Positions 25,349 to 36,400 of a stretch of DNA of 55,676 nt are shown in pieces. The translations under genes were made by a program, and so were the position numbers. Numbering within the stretch: position 1 is the first letter of the stretch; each line of letters begins with the position of its first letter. This DNA comes from Phoronis australis (lineage: Eukaryota > Phoronida > Phoronidae): assembly GCA_002633005.1 (NCBI GenBank), contig NMRA01000220.1:390592-446267 (forward strand), read 5' to 3'. Below the pieces are notes generated by a model, which ran no database searches, had not been told where the DNA came from, and was given only the letters and a program-made list of their open reading frames with translations.

Positions 25349-25875
25349 CCTTTGTGGAAGAGTGACCTTCTGCCTCCAGTCGGAAGCAGACGGCCAGCCT
25401 GTTGGTGTAGGGTGTTACCAGAAGACGCCTCCTGAATATTAATAGTGTCCGTAAGGGCATCTACAAACTCAAGAGGTGATTCCCGCAAAACGACAGGGTT
25501 GTAGGGCACCTTTGACCCCCCTGAAATGGGATCCGGAACCAGGGTGTGCACAAAATCTATTGACTCAGAATTAGCAACAACCTGGGTACTAGAAACAGCT
25601 TTACCACTCAACTCAGACTTATCTATCGAATTAACCGGAACCAATACTGGGGTATTAATCACATCAGTAATGGGTAATTCAATCACACTATTCTGAGTGA
25701 GCACGGAACTTTGGGAGGCCGGACACTCCATATCCCCAAGGGAATTCCGAGCACAAAGAATATCAGTCGACAAGTCAACCAAATCATGAACTACATCACA
25801 AGATCTAGCCAAGACAGGTCGACCTCTCCCCCGACACTCATCGTGCACAGAAATACCTCGAGAAGAAGTGGACAA
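25349..25875 (-). pseudogene. Polar linker between Gag and TatD
   Basis: A frame of about 176 codons rich in Ser, Thr, Asp and Val (IELPITDVINTPVLVPVNSI) without recognisable domains. It lies between the zinc-knuckle end of Gag and the TatD region and runs the same way, so I read it as the spacer of the fused protein. It is joined to both neighbours by frame changes. Confidence 0.5.
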
Positions 25876-26024
25876 ACACCCTACTTTAAAACAGTCTAAC
25901 AGATTAATCGATAGGCGTTTGATGTTTTTATTTAATGAACCTAATAGACCATCCGTGGGACTGAATGTTTTAGTGGGGCGGTCTGAGGATACCCTACTAT
26001 TGGCATCACGAGATTGGACTGGAG

Positions 26025-26912
26025 TTAGACCTGATCGTCCAGCCCCGACTCGTTTAAATCATCGGACTTATCCCCAAAGGATGTACGACGAATTCTAGCA
26101 GAATGCGGGCTACGGCACGCAGACTGGTAGTGACCAAACTTACCACTCTTAAAACACATTACTGAAGATCTCTGTGGGGAAGTTTGGGGGGACCTAGATA
26201 GTGGAGGGGATCTAGATGGTTTTGGATTAGAATCCAACAATTTTAATACCCTCGACAAATCTGAGGTAATGCCCCTAAAATTCGAACTCATAGTCTGGGA
26301 CATACTCTTAAGTTCTCGATTTATAAGTGCATTGTCTTCTTTAAGACCTATTTCAGAGTTGACCTTAGCCATCTGAGACTCTAAAGCATGCAGCCTAGAC
26401 TCAACCGCAGAAATTGAAGCAGAGGATGCTATTGGACCGAATTTAAATGCAGTTTTTTTGTGCTGCGAAAGCAGGTTGACAGAAGCTTCGTCATTGCGTG
26501 ATGGCGAGCCCTGGAACCAAACAGACCGACGGTTTTGATTTGCCATCAATCGCTGGGTCGTTGCGAACCATGCAGCTTTAGACTCTGCCTCAGCTAGGGA
26601 TACAGGGGATGAGTTCATCACCTGCGTACCTGCAACCTTATCTCGTAACCCAAGGGAGAAACGGAATACAAGATCTACTTCTTCATGATCCGAAGGGTTC
26701 GGGAAGGCTTTTAAAAATAACCCGTTCAACCTACACGCCCAGTTCTGAATAGATTCCCCCTGCTCGGCGTATTGGAATTCAAGGCGTAAGACCTGGGTGC
26801 AGTTAGTCGAAGAAAAATGTTCTGACATGTGTGCAACCACGTCATCGAAACCAAAGTCTGGGTTCGCTCTCATGAAATTAAGGAAAAATGTAAGGCAACA
26901 TCGTCCAAACAC
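26025..26912 (-). pseudogene. Gag-like capsid region with degenerate zinc knuckle
   Basis: A 295-codon open frame. The first 120 residues resemble retrotransposon Gag (FGFDDVVAHMSEHF, EGESIQNWACRLNGLFLKAF, VDLVFRFSLGLRDKVAG, LAEAESKAAW). Residues about 165-220 are a probable coiled coil (AVESRLHALESQMAKVNSEI). Near residue 252 is a CCHC-type knuckle with one ligand changed, CFKSGKFGHYQSAC, where the second Cys is Ser. The frame is intact locally but needs frame changes to connect to the N-terminal part and to the TatD part. Confidence 0.75.
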
Positions 26913-26921
26913 ATTCCTAGT

Positions 26922-27480
26922 TCAGAGACGCACTTGTCTTCGGACCATAAAATGTCCTTGGCTTAGCGCTGGAATTTCCAAAAAAAAATCGTCCCACTTG
27001 CCTTTTTCCCCTAGAAACACTAATTTAGATGGGGCATTTGACCTTAAACTATAGGGACGGGTGTGGGTAGATGGACCAACCGTTCGGCTACCAGAACTTG
27101 CGGCAGGCATAGACGAAGAAGAATCCTGCTTAGTGGAGTACTTCCTTCTTACTGTAACGGGATTTTTTCAACCTGTCACAGGCCTGGGCAATGCCACTTA
27201 AGTCCTGGGGCAAACGGGTACGTACAGGACTACCCAGAGGAGAGGTATCTCTGGACTGAGCATCACCACCATATTGGGTGAAATCAATACCAGAAATAGC
27301 ACTCCTCGTCAACCTCCATCCGGAATGGATGTGGTTAATATTTTCTGGGGTTATCGGCTGAGTTTGCCGAAAAGCCAGAATGGTTTGGGCAATATCTTCT
27401 GTCATGCCCGAGAGCTTGAATAACTCTTGGGAAAGACAGGAGTTTACCGGAACCCTGTCTTGAAAAGACATACTAAACAT
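26922..27480 (-). pseudogene. N-terminal part of the Gag-TatD protein
   Basis: Two overlapping frames, 27130-27480 and 26922-27110. The first starts MFSMSFQDRVPVN and has LFKLSGMTEDIAQTILAFRQ, which follows the L..(L/I).G(M/I)....A..I...R pattern of helix-hairpin-helix DNA-binding motifs. The second ends with a segment leading to the capsid-like region. A frameshift separates them near 27110-27130. Confidence 0.5.
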
Positions 27481-27721
27481 ACGGGGCTTTGTCTAAGGAA
27501 AAACCACGTGGTCACGTGATCTATTCTAGAATTCCTAGAAAGGTTCTAAAATTTAACAAATATACAAAACAATAAATAACAAACTATACTATGTACAATT
27601 TTAACCAATAATAAATACCTATAATACAATTCCTACAACTCACAACAAACGCTTTGGTAGCCTACACTCTTATTTCCCGCCACCATCGAAAGACACCCAC
27701 GCCGGTCCAACCCCGGAAATA
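27481..27721. other. Short gap between Gag-TatD and the 5' exon
   Basis: AT-rich, no frame. Reading from the minus strand it would be the 5' leader of the Gag-TatD unit. I see no LTR pair and no tRNA-primer match that I would defend. Confidence 0.3.
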
Positions 27722-27885
27722 GTTGTGATGTCCTTTTCGTTAACAATGTTGGTCTTGGCCTGGTGCGACGTCTGACGCCAGAAGAGCCCAGCCGACGTCA
27801 CTCTGCTATGCCGTCACCCTTCAAGACCACGTGACAAGATCGCCTGGGCCTTCTGGAGTTTGCGGCCGTCCTGTGCGGACGTAAT
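27722..27885 (+). promoter_or_regulatory. Probable 5' UTR exon of the second coiled-coil gene
   Basis: It ends at a consensus donor (CGTAAT|GTAAGT). The next good acceptor is TTGATTGTTATTTTATAG at 28530, nine bases before the ATG at 28540, giving an intron of about 645 bases. The sequence matches 20930-21100 and the match stops exactly at this donor. An AG precedes its left end, so a further upstream exon is possible. Confidence 0.55.
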
Positions 27886-28530
27886 GTAAGTACATGTACA
27901 TTCTAGACTTTTCTCTTGCACCGCGTTAATAGGCCGAACTTGTGTGTCTGCTTGGCCAGCCGACCCAATTATTAATACAACATACCAAACTACTCAACTA
28001 GGTATATTTCTAGACAGGCAAACAGACTGGCTCGATAACGTCTCTTTCTACACTATAACGCGTTAAAATCAGTCCAGTGGGTGGGTTCTGATGGCGGGTT
28101 TAAATGCAAACGAGCAAACGAATTTGACAAGCCGGTTGCATATGAGGCGAGACAATGTGTATTCTGTAACCAGTAGAACACTGGAAAATGGGAACGTCTC
28201 GGGTAAAGAGTTCGTGGGGCAAAAATTAAGTTGGCATCTTTAAGCAGCCAGTATTGAGTCACTTAAACGAATGTATGAGTATGTAGTCTAAAGAAAAAAA
28301 GACAACAAGGCTAGACATATTTCCTTCTGACTGGCATGAACGAGACTCCTAGTGATTTAAAGTAAAAATGGAACTTAGTCATTACCTGTACTCTTCATGT
28401 CATCATCAACAGATCACCACCGTCATCAACTCACGGTACTGTGTTGAATTGTGTGGACGAGGATTTAACTAGGTCCACTTTGGTAAACCCAGAAACGCCG
28501 TGGTCTGCTAACTTGATTGTTATTTTATAG
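27886..28530 (+). other. Probable 5' UTR intron
   Basis: Bounded by GTAAGT at 27886 and TTATTTTATAG ending at 28530. Frames inside have no recognisable content. Confidence 0.5.
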
Positions 28531-28539
28531 GCTTTTGTT

Positions 28540-29370
28540 ATGGTGACAGTTGACGGTGACAAGAGCCCAAAAATTAAAACGGAAACAAAGTTGAGCGAAG
28601 GAACGGGGGGAAATGTTGCAAATAACAGCTCAGGTGAAAGCGACTATGAAACGTCACTTGCAGACAAGTCTCCTGAAATGGCCAGCTCTAATGGAAGGTC
28701 CCGTAATGTTGATCAGTCTTATGGAAGGGTAATTAGCGGACAAGAAGAAGATCCTGGTGACCTGGGCCACATAGACGTGGTAGCTGCACAGTTGGCTAAA
28801 TCGGAGCCACAAACTGAAGGGGACGGTCTCATGTCTGACGCCAGAGAAGCACCTGATCGACTCGACAACGGAAGCGGTGGTTTGTGGATATTGATAACAG
28901 CAGTTGTCTTCATAGTTGCGACTGGTATTGGCATCGCCTTGGTACTATGTCATCATGATATTGAAAAAACTGAACTCCGAAATGAAAAATACAAGAACGA
29001 ACTAAGACAGAAGCTTGCACAAGAGAAGGAGTATAGACTTTTGGAAAAAGAACAAAAACAGACGGAATTGGCAGTTAAGAAAGTCAGTCTAGAGACTGAA
29101 GCCAAGAAATTGGAAAATGACAGACTGGCGGAGCAATACAAACATGAGGAAGAGATGGTACGGTTGGAACACGAGAAGAAGAAAAATGAAACTGTCTTGA
29201 AAGTCTATGAAGAACAACTAACTCCTCGTATTGTAACTCGTAAAAAAGTATCTCCTGGGTTTTTCGGTATTTCTACTGAATACTTCGAAGATGTCGAAGT
29301 TCCCTATAAGGGTTTGCCCAGCAATGTGAAACAAATTGTTGCAGGGACATCTTCGAAACAATCTAGGTGA
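28540..29370 (+). CDS. Single-pass membrane protein with long charged coiled coil, paralogue 2
   Basis: An intact 276-residue frame, paralogous to 11773-12564. Residues 1-112 are acidic, polar and likely disordered. Residues about 115-137 (LWILITAVVFIVATGIGIAL) are the one membrane segment. Residues 140-224 are a charged coiled coil (LEKEQKQTEL, YKHEEEMVRLE, EKKKNETVL). Residues 227-270 carry the shared tail (LTPRIVTRKKV, GFFG, STEYFEDVEVPY, LPSNVKQIV). No signal peptide is present. Orientation in the membrane cannot be fixed, although the disordered acidic N-terminus and KHEE-rich helix suggest a tail with protein contacts on one side. The start codon is the first Met after the acceptor at 28530. 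The function is unknown. The upstream exon it seems to use is shared with the PACRGL copy at 20930. Confidence 0.87.
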   Translation: MVTVDGDKSPKIKTETKLSEGTGGNVANNSSGESDYETSLADKSPEMASSNGRSRNVDQSYGRVISGQEEDPGDLGHIDVVAAQLAKSEPQTEGDGLMSDAREAPDRLDNGSGGLWILITAVVFIVATGIGIALVLCHHDIEKTELRNEKYKNELRQKLAQEKEYRLLEKEQKQTELAVKKVSLETEAKKLENDRLAEQYKHEEEMVRLEHEKKKNETVLKVYEEQLTPRIVTRKKVSPGFFGISTEYFEDVEVPYKGLPSNVKQIVAGTSSKQSR

Positions 29371-29684
29371 AATGACAAGGACTGTCATTAGTCACTAATG
29401 AAAAGGTTTGAATCAAAACGCCAAACTGTAAAAAGCTGCGTATGTTCGAAGAAAAAATTAAATGAAAGTTTGGAAGTTTGTGTTCACTACCCGTGTTTTG
29501 TTATTGTTTTTGGTTTAATTAGTCATATATTGCATAGCCTTTAAGTTTTCTAGGATACCATACATGTATTCCTCCAAAAATGTGTTTAGGGTAGTAACTT
29601 TGCTGCCAAAGGAGCTTGCCTTGGTCTCGACGTGAATCTTGCTAAATGTGTATTTAAGTTTGAGCTTTCAGCTGGTTCCATGGT

Positions 29685-29690
29685 AATAAA
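29685..29690 (+). terminator. Polyadenylation signal AATAAA
   Basis: It lies 315 bases after the stop of the second coiled-coil gene, in AT-rich 3' sequence. Confidence 0.5.
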
Positions 29691-29789
29691 AACTTATGAC
29701 AATTTGGCAACACTTAAAACAATTTGTTTATTGAACAACTGACTGATAGACTGTAGTGATAGTCTGACTGATAGACAACAGTGATAGAC

Positions 29790-30425
29790 TCCTCAGTATC
29801 GTTTGACGAACCATTCTCAGTCATTACAGCAACACACCTTCGCATGCTGTTTACTAGCCTGGCGACGCTATGGCATTCCACTCCTGAGTCAGCCACAGTG
29901 GTTGTGTTGGTCATTCGAGCACGCACAGCCCGTCCGAGTAGGTCGCACACAGGTGTTCGATAGGGTTCAAGTCTGGGCTGCATGCGGGCCATTCCATTCA
30001 ACCGCGTGGCGCAGATGGTCTGTCACGCGCCTGGCTCGGTGGGGGGGGGAGCATCGTTGATCGAGTAGGTATTGCCACTGGCTACAGGATGTCGTCTCGT
30101 TACTTTACTGCATTAAGGTTGCCATCAATGGTGACGAGCCTTGTTCTGCCAGTGGTGGATATGCCAGCCCACACAATTACATTGTCACCACCAAAGGCTA
30201 GATGTTGCACAATCCGTGCAACAATCTAGCAGTTGCTCAGGCACGTCGCATCCTAATTTGACCCGGCCGTCCACCTTTCGCAGATAGGACCTGGACTCAT
30301 TACTGAACATGACATTCAGCTTCATGTTTTGGTTCCACCGTTAGAGTTGCTGACACCAGCACAAATTAGGTGCCCGACTGTGAGCGACAGTCATTGCGGG
30401 TTTCCTGGCCGGTGTACGCGGTCGG
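29790..30425 (-). pseudogene. Tc1/mariner-like transposase relic
   Basis: Pieces in several minus-strand frames follow the order of a Tc1-type DDE transposase: RKPAMTVAH with RWNQNMKLNVMFSNESR (the DE-type catalytic block, with the Asp changed to Asn), a shifted GWHI-type segment corresponding to the VWAGIS block, then SPDLNPIEHLCDLLGRAVRAR and LVNSMRRCVAVM near the C-terminus. Many frameshifts and stops make it inactive. The N-terminal DNA-binding region and terminal inverted repeats were not found. Confidence 0.8.
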
Positions 30426-30429
30426 AGAT

Positions 30430-30850
30430 TGGCTGAGTAACAGCCTAGTTCCTCATTAATTCTGTTGAGTGTGCAGTATAATTGGACCTATTCATGCGCG
30501 CAAGTATGATGGGGAGATCGAGCCCCCTGCTCGAGCTGCCCATATTTGGCGAAGTAGGCAAAAAGGGTCCTCCTCGGGGAAACAGTGAGTCCGAAAAAGT
30601 AGAAAACGAGACAAAAGTACACAAAAAGGCAGGAACAAACAAAATTTGGCAAACGGCGGTACTCCGTTTTTAAGTTAGTCAAGGTCCCGTTTCTCAAAAA
30701 TTCCAGCCCACCAATTTTTAGGCTGGGTGCACGCACGCAATTGTACCAAACCACCAAGCAGCAGTTGGATTTTGAGGCAAGTCAGTCCTACAATAACAAT
30801 TCTTGGCATGGACTCTAGGAAACACTTAGTTTATTGGGGATGGCCAGCGG
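30430..30850 (+). repeat. Interspersed repeat, copy 2
   Basis: The stretch 30505-30790 matches 6440-6720 in ordered words. The outer parts (TTAATTCTGTTGAGTGTGCA, GCAGTTGGATTTTGAGG) also recur near 7477-7560 and 52360-52440, so one family has at least four partial copies in the window. Confidence 0.6.
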
Positions 30851-33316
30851 CCGTTATATAGCAAACAGAAATGGCGGCATATGAGACCAGTGATAAGGGA
30901 AATTAAATGAAATCCCAGCGTGAGTCGTAAAGGGCCTAATTCGATTTTCGTTTTTAGCCATCTCAACGGGCGAAATGCAGTCAATTACAAGTATACCCAG
31001 CAAAAATAAGGGACCCGACTCCTACGCACAGGCAGGGACACCTCGAGAATTGTGTCAACGGCTAAGGAGTGAACATTGTTGCATCACTGGGAAAGGGGCG
31101 GGGGAGGGTGGGGGAGGAAAAGCTGTGATTACGGACACCCGACTTTTTACAGCTCAGATGAACCCGTCCTTGGGCAATATCGTACTATACTAATTAACCT
31201 ATGATTTTCATAAGGGAAAAATCTATCTCAGGGCTTGCCTTGCGGCCCAATCCCAGTAGTGCATTGTAAACTCGTTTCGGCCGGCATGACATGTCTTATC
31301 CATTCATCGGTAGGAAAAGATATTGAAAGTGGCATACACTGCAAATTTATCGCAAGCTCCACCCCCTTGCAAAATGTCAACAAGCAAACAATAAGTTTTA
31401 CCCGGCAACGTGCTGTTTGTTGGGTAAAATGGCGGCTAGGAAACGAAGGTATGTAAAGAATGCTGCATTCCAATTTATCATTCAAGCCGTCACGCAAAAT
31501 CCTGGCGATAGGTCAAACAAAGAACCAAAACCCGACGCATCTACTCTGGTGGCTAATTGTTTGTGGTATTTGTTCGCCTAAAAATGACCCTAACATAACT
31601 TCGCACCAGGAATTCAATTTCAGAAACAAAACAGATAGAAAAAATTACCAGTCCTGTTGGTCTGAGATATTTAGCTAATGTGTTATCGCGTGCAGCCATC
31701 GCTACTGGGGTAATTGCTCTACTCTGCAAAATAGGACCTCAGATCAGATTCCCTAATAAACAGTGAGGCTACTTGAGGACAATGATGGGGAACGCACAGA
31801 TCTATTAACCATGTACATGGTGTTATCTGACCTTCTTCCAACTTTCAACAACTTAGTTGAAGCCACAAAATTATAACCACACAATGATGAGGCAACAATT
31901 GAATGTATTTAAATGTCACATGCACAGGAAGCAAACCTGTGAGGGCTCAGTTAGCAGGCGTAGAATACAATCGACACTCCAAATTTCTTGCCATCTCATG
32001 AGAACCAAAAGCTAATTAATGTCAGTTATGACGGCAGAATTGAAAACAACTGCAAAACGCCCTGGGCATACTTGACAGCATTAAGGTACCATAGAATATT
32101 GTCAAACAATATTATAACAAATGCAATTTCACGGAAAAAGACAACAAAAACAAATTCACATAATTATCTATAAATAATCCAGTGCCACACTCAAAAAGGA
32201 TACTAACCCCTCTTTTGACAGTTTCAACCAATCCTCGCTGTGCNCCCCCCCCCCCCGCTGTGACCTCTCACTTGAGTGACAAAAACATGCAGCTTTGTAA
32301 ACCTGTAGTTTTATGGCACACATCTAAAGTAAGTCTCCCAAATAGTCGACATCCTGCACTAGTTTCTCGTTTCTATCCTTAACTAAAAACTAGGTTAAAC
32401 TAAGTCTAGTAAGTCACCTTAGCATTTACAATGCTGTCAACTGGCATATATACTAAACACAATTACTAGTTATGGTGCACATGATTTTATCACTTGAAGT
32501 GTAAATATAAGGTCACTCTGAAACCAACTCTCTTCTTCAGTGCTTCTTGAATAGCACAGCACTCAACTGGCAGCACTTATCTGTATAATGTCATGATTAA
32601 TTTTCTTAACTTACCTTCATTGCCCTAAATAAATTTATGGTTACATGGCGAGACAAGTAATATATATTACATATGCACTGGAAACTGAAGACAATTCATT
32701 AGTAGATGTTATAATTTAAAGTATCAGGTCCCTGCTCAACCTTAAGATAAAGCTACTTTTGACAGAAGCTTCAACATGGTCTAAACTATACATAGCTATT
32801 AATCTCAATGAAATTATTTTTCGTTTGTAGGCAGACATTGAAAAAATCCAACATATCAGGCAGGACGTTTCAACTTAACACAAAGGTTAATTGTCATAAT
32901 AACAGTTGCTGCCATACAAACCAAATTAAGACATCTGCTGGTTTATATGGCTGACATAGGCATTTAATATGACAACAAAACCTAAAAATCTATAAAGTAA
33001 CACAACTGGGTCAACATTTGGAACTTAAAAATTCAGTTTCAGTGAATACTGTAAGCCCAGTTTCACATGACAGAAAGCAGCACCACCTGTTGATCATCAT
33101 TCAAAGAGGTCATAATGCTGACCTTTACCTCCAATCACAACAGATGACGACATTTAAGAGCCGCCTATAACAATTATAAAGACCTGTTAAGAAATGATGC
33201 AGGTTGTATCAGTTCTTAAAGTGAATCTGTGTTCACCATATGTAAAAGTTCATTCCACAAGTTCAAAGTCCTCCAATTAAAATGGGTCATCTTGGCGAAC
33301 TTTCACCTGAGCTGTC
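30851..33316. other. Intergenic stretch downstream of the SCARB2-like gene
   Basis: It has an N in a poly-C run at 32244. A lone ATGGCGGCTAGGAAACGAAG followed by GTATGT at 31429-31448 could be a tiny first exon but has no partner. The part next to 33316 is presumably the 3' UTR of the minus-strand gene. Nothing else is recognisable. Confidence 0.4.
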
Positions 33317-33409
33317 TCAGGGTTCAGCAGCATCTCTCAACAGTGGAGTTTGTTCATCTAAATTCCTGTTCACAACAGTTTCTTCTACTTGACCCGAGTT
33401 GGTTTTAGC
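33317..33409 (-). CDS. SCARB2: SCARB2-like exon 13: cytosolic tail and stop
   Basis: Acceptor GTTATGTTATAG, then 30 codons to TGA. It carries EQTPLL, the acidic dileucine lysosomal sorting signal, eight residues before the end of the membrane-distal tail region. Confidence 0.88.
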   Translation of the reverse strand, partial: AKTNSGQVEETVVNRNLDEQTPLLRDAAEP

Positions 33410-36400
33410 CTATAACATAACACCATTGGTTTAAACTGCAAATCATACAAACAGGCAGTGTTATACAGGATTCATAGTCGACAATGAAAAACGCCATGAT
33501 GTTCTTTTACGTGCTTGTCAAGGCAAACATTTTTCATTCCAACATTATTAATGCAACCTCCCTAACATAATGCTAGAAATGTCCGTGGGACAACAGTTAG
33601 TCATCAGCAATTAACCTTGACTATGAAAAGGATATTCAATTAGTACGTAACAACTGAACCCCAGTTGTTTCTATGCAAGTCCGACAGTCACTGCAGTGAT
33701 GGCGGGTCAAATTATAACCACATATGAGCACTTTCAACCGCAGTTAATAATGATTGGGGCTATTTCTCCTGTAAACATTAATACCAATTGGAGGTGATAA
33801 GGATCAATTTATAGTAATCTTTTGAATGTCTCCAATGTCAGTGGTGCACCTGGAAGGCATATATACACATTCCAGTCTCAGTCAGAGGGCTTATGTTATC
33901 AATAGAGTAATTCTATTCACTGTTACATCCATTAAAGGAATGTTATCTACAAACTTCATGAACATACATCCAAGGGTTTTGGAGATAGAACATCGAACAC
34001 CGCATGGACAGACAGGGGTGACCCCAAAATGTACTCATATATAAATTATGGGCACATAAAAAGGCCGATTGGCTAGCTATAACTTTGACAAACTATTGCT
34101 GGTATTCATTTACACCTGAGACAATTGAAGGCTAAAGGTTGAAAAAATTTGATTACTTGCAAAGTAACATAATTTCTAAAACTAATACTGGTATACGTAA
34201 TCTGTCCAACATCTAACCTATTTACGTTTTGGTCTATTATTTCACTGGTCATCTTCAGATGTTACAAATAAATGCAATAGAATTTGATGTAAATAAAACA
34301 AATTTTAGAAATTAATTTACTGGATTTAACTACCTCAACGTGGCTTAAAGGAGTTACTCTGAACATGCTCATTTTAAAAGTCTTAATGGAAAAGACACAA
34401 GACAGTAACTCACTTTGAAGTTGAAGACACACAGTCCATATCCCAGGGCTATGATGAGCAATACACCAGCCAGGGCAATCAAGACAAAGGGAACAATCCG
34501 AGTGACCATCAGCGGTACCTGCACACTGCTCTTGAATTTGTTCGCATCCTTGTCATCAACAACAAAGTTCTGCAATCAAAACAGTAATGAGATTAATAAT
34601 TTGCGACAATTTTCTATTTCACAAATCCAACACAATTACTAAGTTCCTCGTGAACTAAAAATGACAACTAGTACAGAGCACATCTCAACAAGTATAGCAA
34701 ACCTTGGATAGAATCTCCCACTTACTGCAGCAATATGAAGTCTATATGACGTCTGACTCAATAAATGCAAAACAACAATCCACCCATTTTTTGTTTTCTT
34801 TCAAAAGGTTTCAAATACTACCTGCCGAGTGAGTGATAAACCTGGGGTGTGCAAATTTAAAAACTAGTTGCCACATTGCACGTTTTCACAAAGTGCCATT
34901 GATGGCAAAAGAGTGAACAAAAAATTATCATTGAAGTAATGTCTACAGTACTGTTGTGTAACATTTAATCACAAACTTCAAACAAGGTTTTTTGTTGGTA
35001 CACATATATCTTAGAAAAATCACTAAGATTACACTCTGGGTCTTTCATTTCAAAGTCCTTGACTGGACCTGTACTTTTGCCAAGTGTTCAATTTCAAAAC
35101 AGTAACTTTAGAAAAAGGAGAGGGCCCATGTTTACAGGAAAAATGTAACCGTGACTACTGTTTCTAGAAATTACATCTTTTCATAGTAAAGGGTGCTCTC
35201 TTGTGGGGACACATTCTTGGAGAGTCTGGGAAATTTTCACCTTGCTCCGGCACTGCAAGCAATAGCAAGCTGTCCAATCAGATGTTTAAGCCAGTTTCAA
35301 AATCATGGAAAATGGACTGGTCTACATCAAAGTTTTTTTGCAGGGAAGATGGGACCATAGCGTAAACACAAAAAAGACTAAAAACAAATTTATTTAGGAC
35401 AACTTACCTCATCAGCATACAAGATAGGGAAATACACCGGCTTGACATTCTCCAGGTTACTGAAACAAGAAACACTGACCGTGTTACAAGAAGTTGTAAG
35501 AAACTCAATTAACAATGAACGTATGCCTGAGGGCAATGACCAATGAAAATGTGTCATAGCTTCTACATAATGCAAAGCGTTGTATTGAGAAACTGTAGTG
35601 AATTACATAATGCAAATGAAATGTGGATGCATCTTATGGCAGTGAACACTGTTGCTGGTAGCTTTAATACATCACAGATCACACCGACAATCTTACTTGT
35701 TGGCTAACATCCTTACTTCACACAATTGTTGTCTCTCAACAATTCTTCAGTTATTTCAAAAAAAATTAAAAATTGACAGTTTTCCTATTAGTCAAAGTCT
35801 GACAACCTTGTTTAGAAAGAATCAAAAATTTTTACATGTGTTCTATGTGTATAACTTACATCTATACTGGTCTGTGAAACCATGATGGTAATGGAAATTT
35901 CAAACAAAAATTTCACTGGCTCATTTTGTTAGAAATTTGACAGCATTATATTACACTTGTTTGCAACATTATAGTAACCCCACTGTAGTGTGAAGAGCAT
36001 TGAGAAGTCTGGCAGATTCAGCGGAGATATATCTCTTATCTTTGGAACTACATTCTACACCCTAACCAAACTTACCCAAGCTGAGCCAACAGCAATCAAA
36101 ACTTGCCTGCATGATGCCCAAATGATTAACAGGTTTGCAGTGTTTCTATGTTATATTATCAAGTAAAAAGAACTAAAATTAGATTTCGCTACCTGAAGAT
36201 TTCGTGCGGTTCCAAGAATGTGTTGATCTGAAGTCTCTTTATGGCTTTCATGACAAGGCCGGTATCCTGAAAGAATTGTAATTGTTGTTAATCACTGCTA
36301 TAGCACTCATAAAAGAAAGACAACCACATGTGTTATATCAAGAGTTCTATCAAATGAATTTTGCGTTAGGTATACACAAATAAATTACCTTGTTTAGCAG

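Larger units (their letters stand above)
24372..27480 (-). mobile_element. Gag-TatD retroelement-like unit, broken
   Basis: On one strand and in one order lie an N-terminal segment with a helix-hairpin-helix-like motif, a Gag-like capsid region, a degenerate zinc knuckle, a polar linker and a TatD nuclease. No protease, reverse transcriptase, RNase H or integrase is found in the 3.1 kb or its flanks. So either this is a non-autonomous element, or a host gene formed from Gag and TatD, here decayed by several frameshifts. A PPT-like purine run lies at 23481-23494, but no paired LTR is visible upstream of 27480. Related Gag-TatD or TATDN2-like proteins may exist in other invertebrates; I cannot check that here. 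Confidence 0.65.

Noticed and set aside
31429-31448. ATGGCGGCTAGGAAACGAAG followed by GTATGT as a first exon
   Set aside because: Seven codons with no identifiable second exon; not enough to call.
34345-34353. TTAAAGGAG as a third Kolobok end
   Set aside because: No matching CTCCTTTAA partner or internal homology nearby; a chance match.
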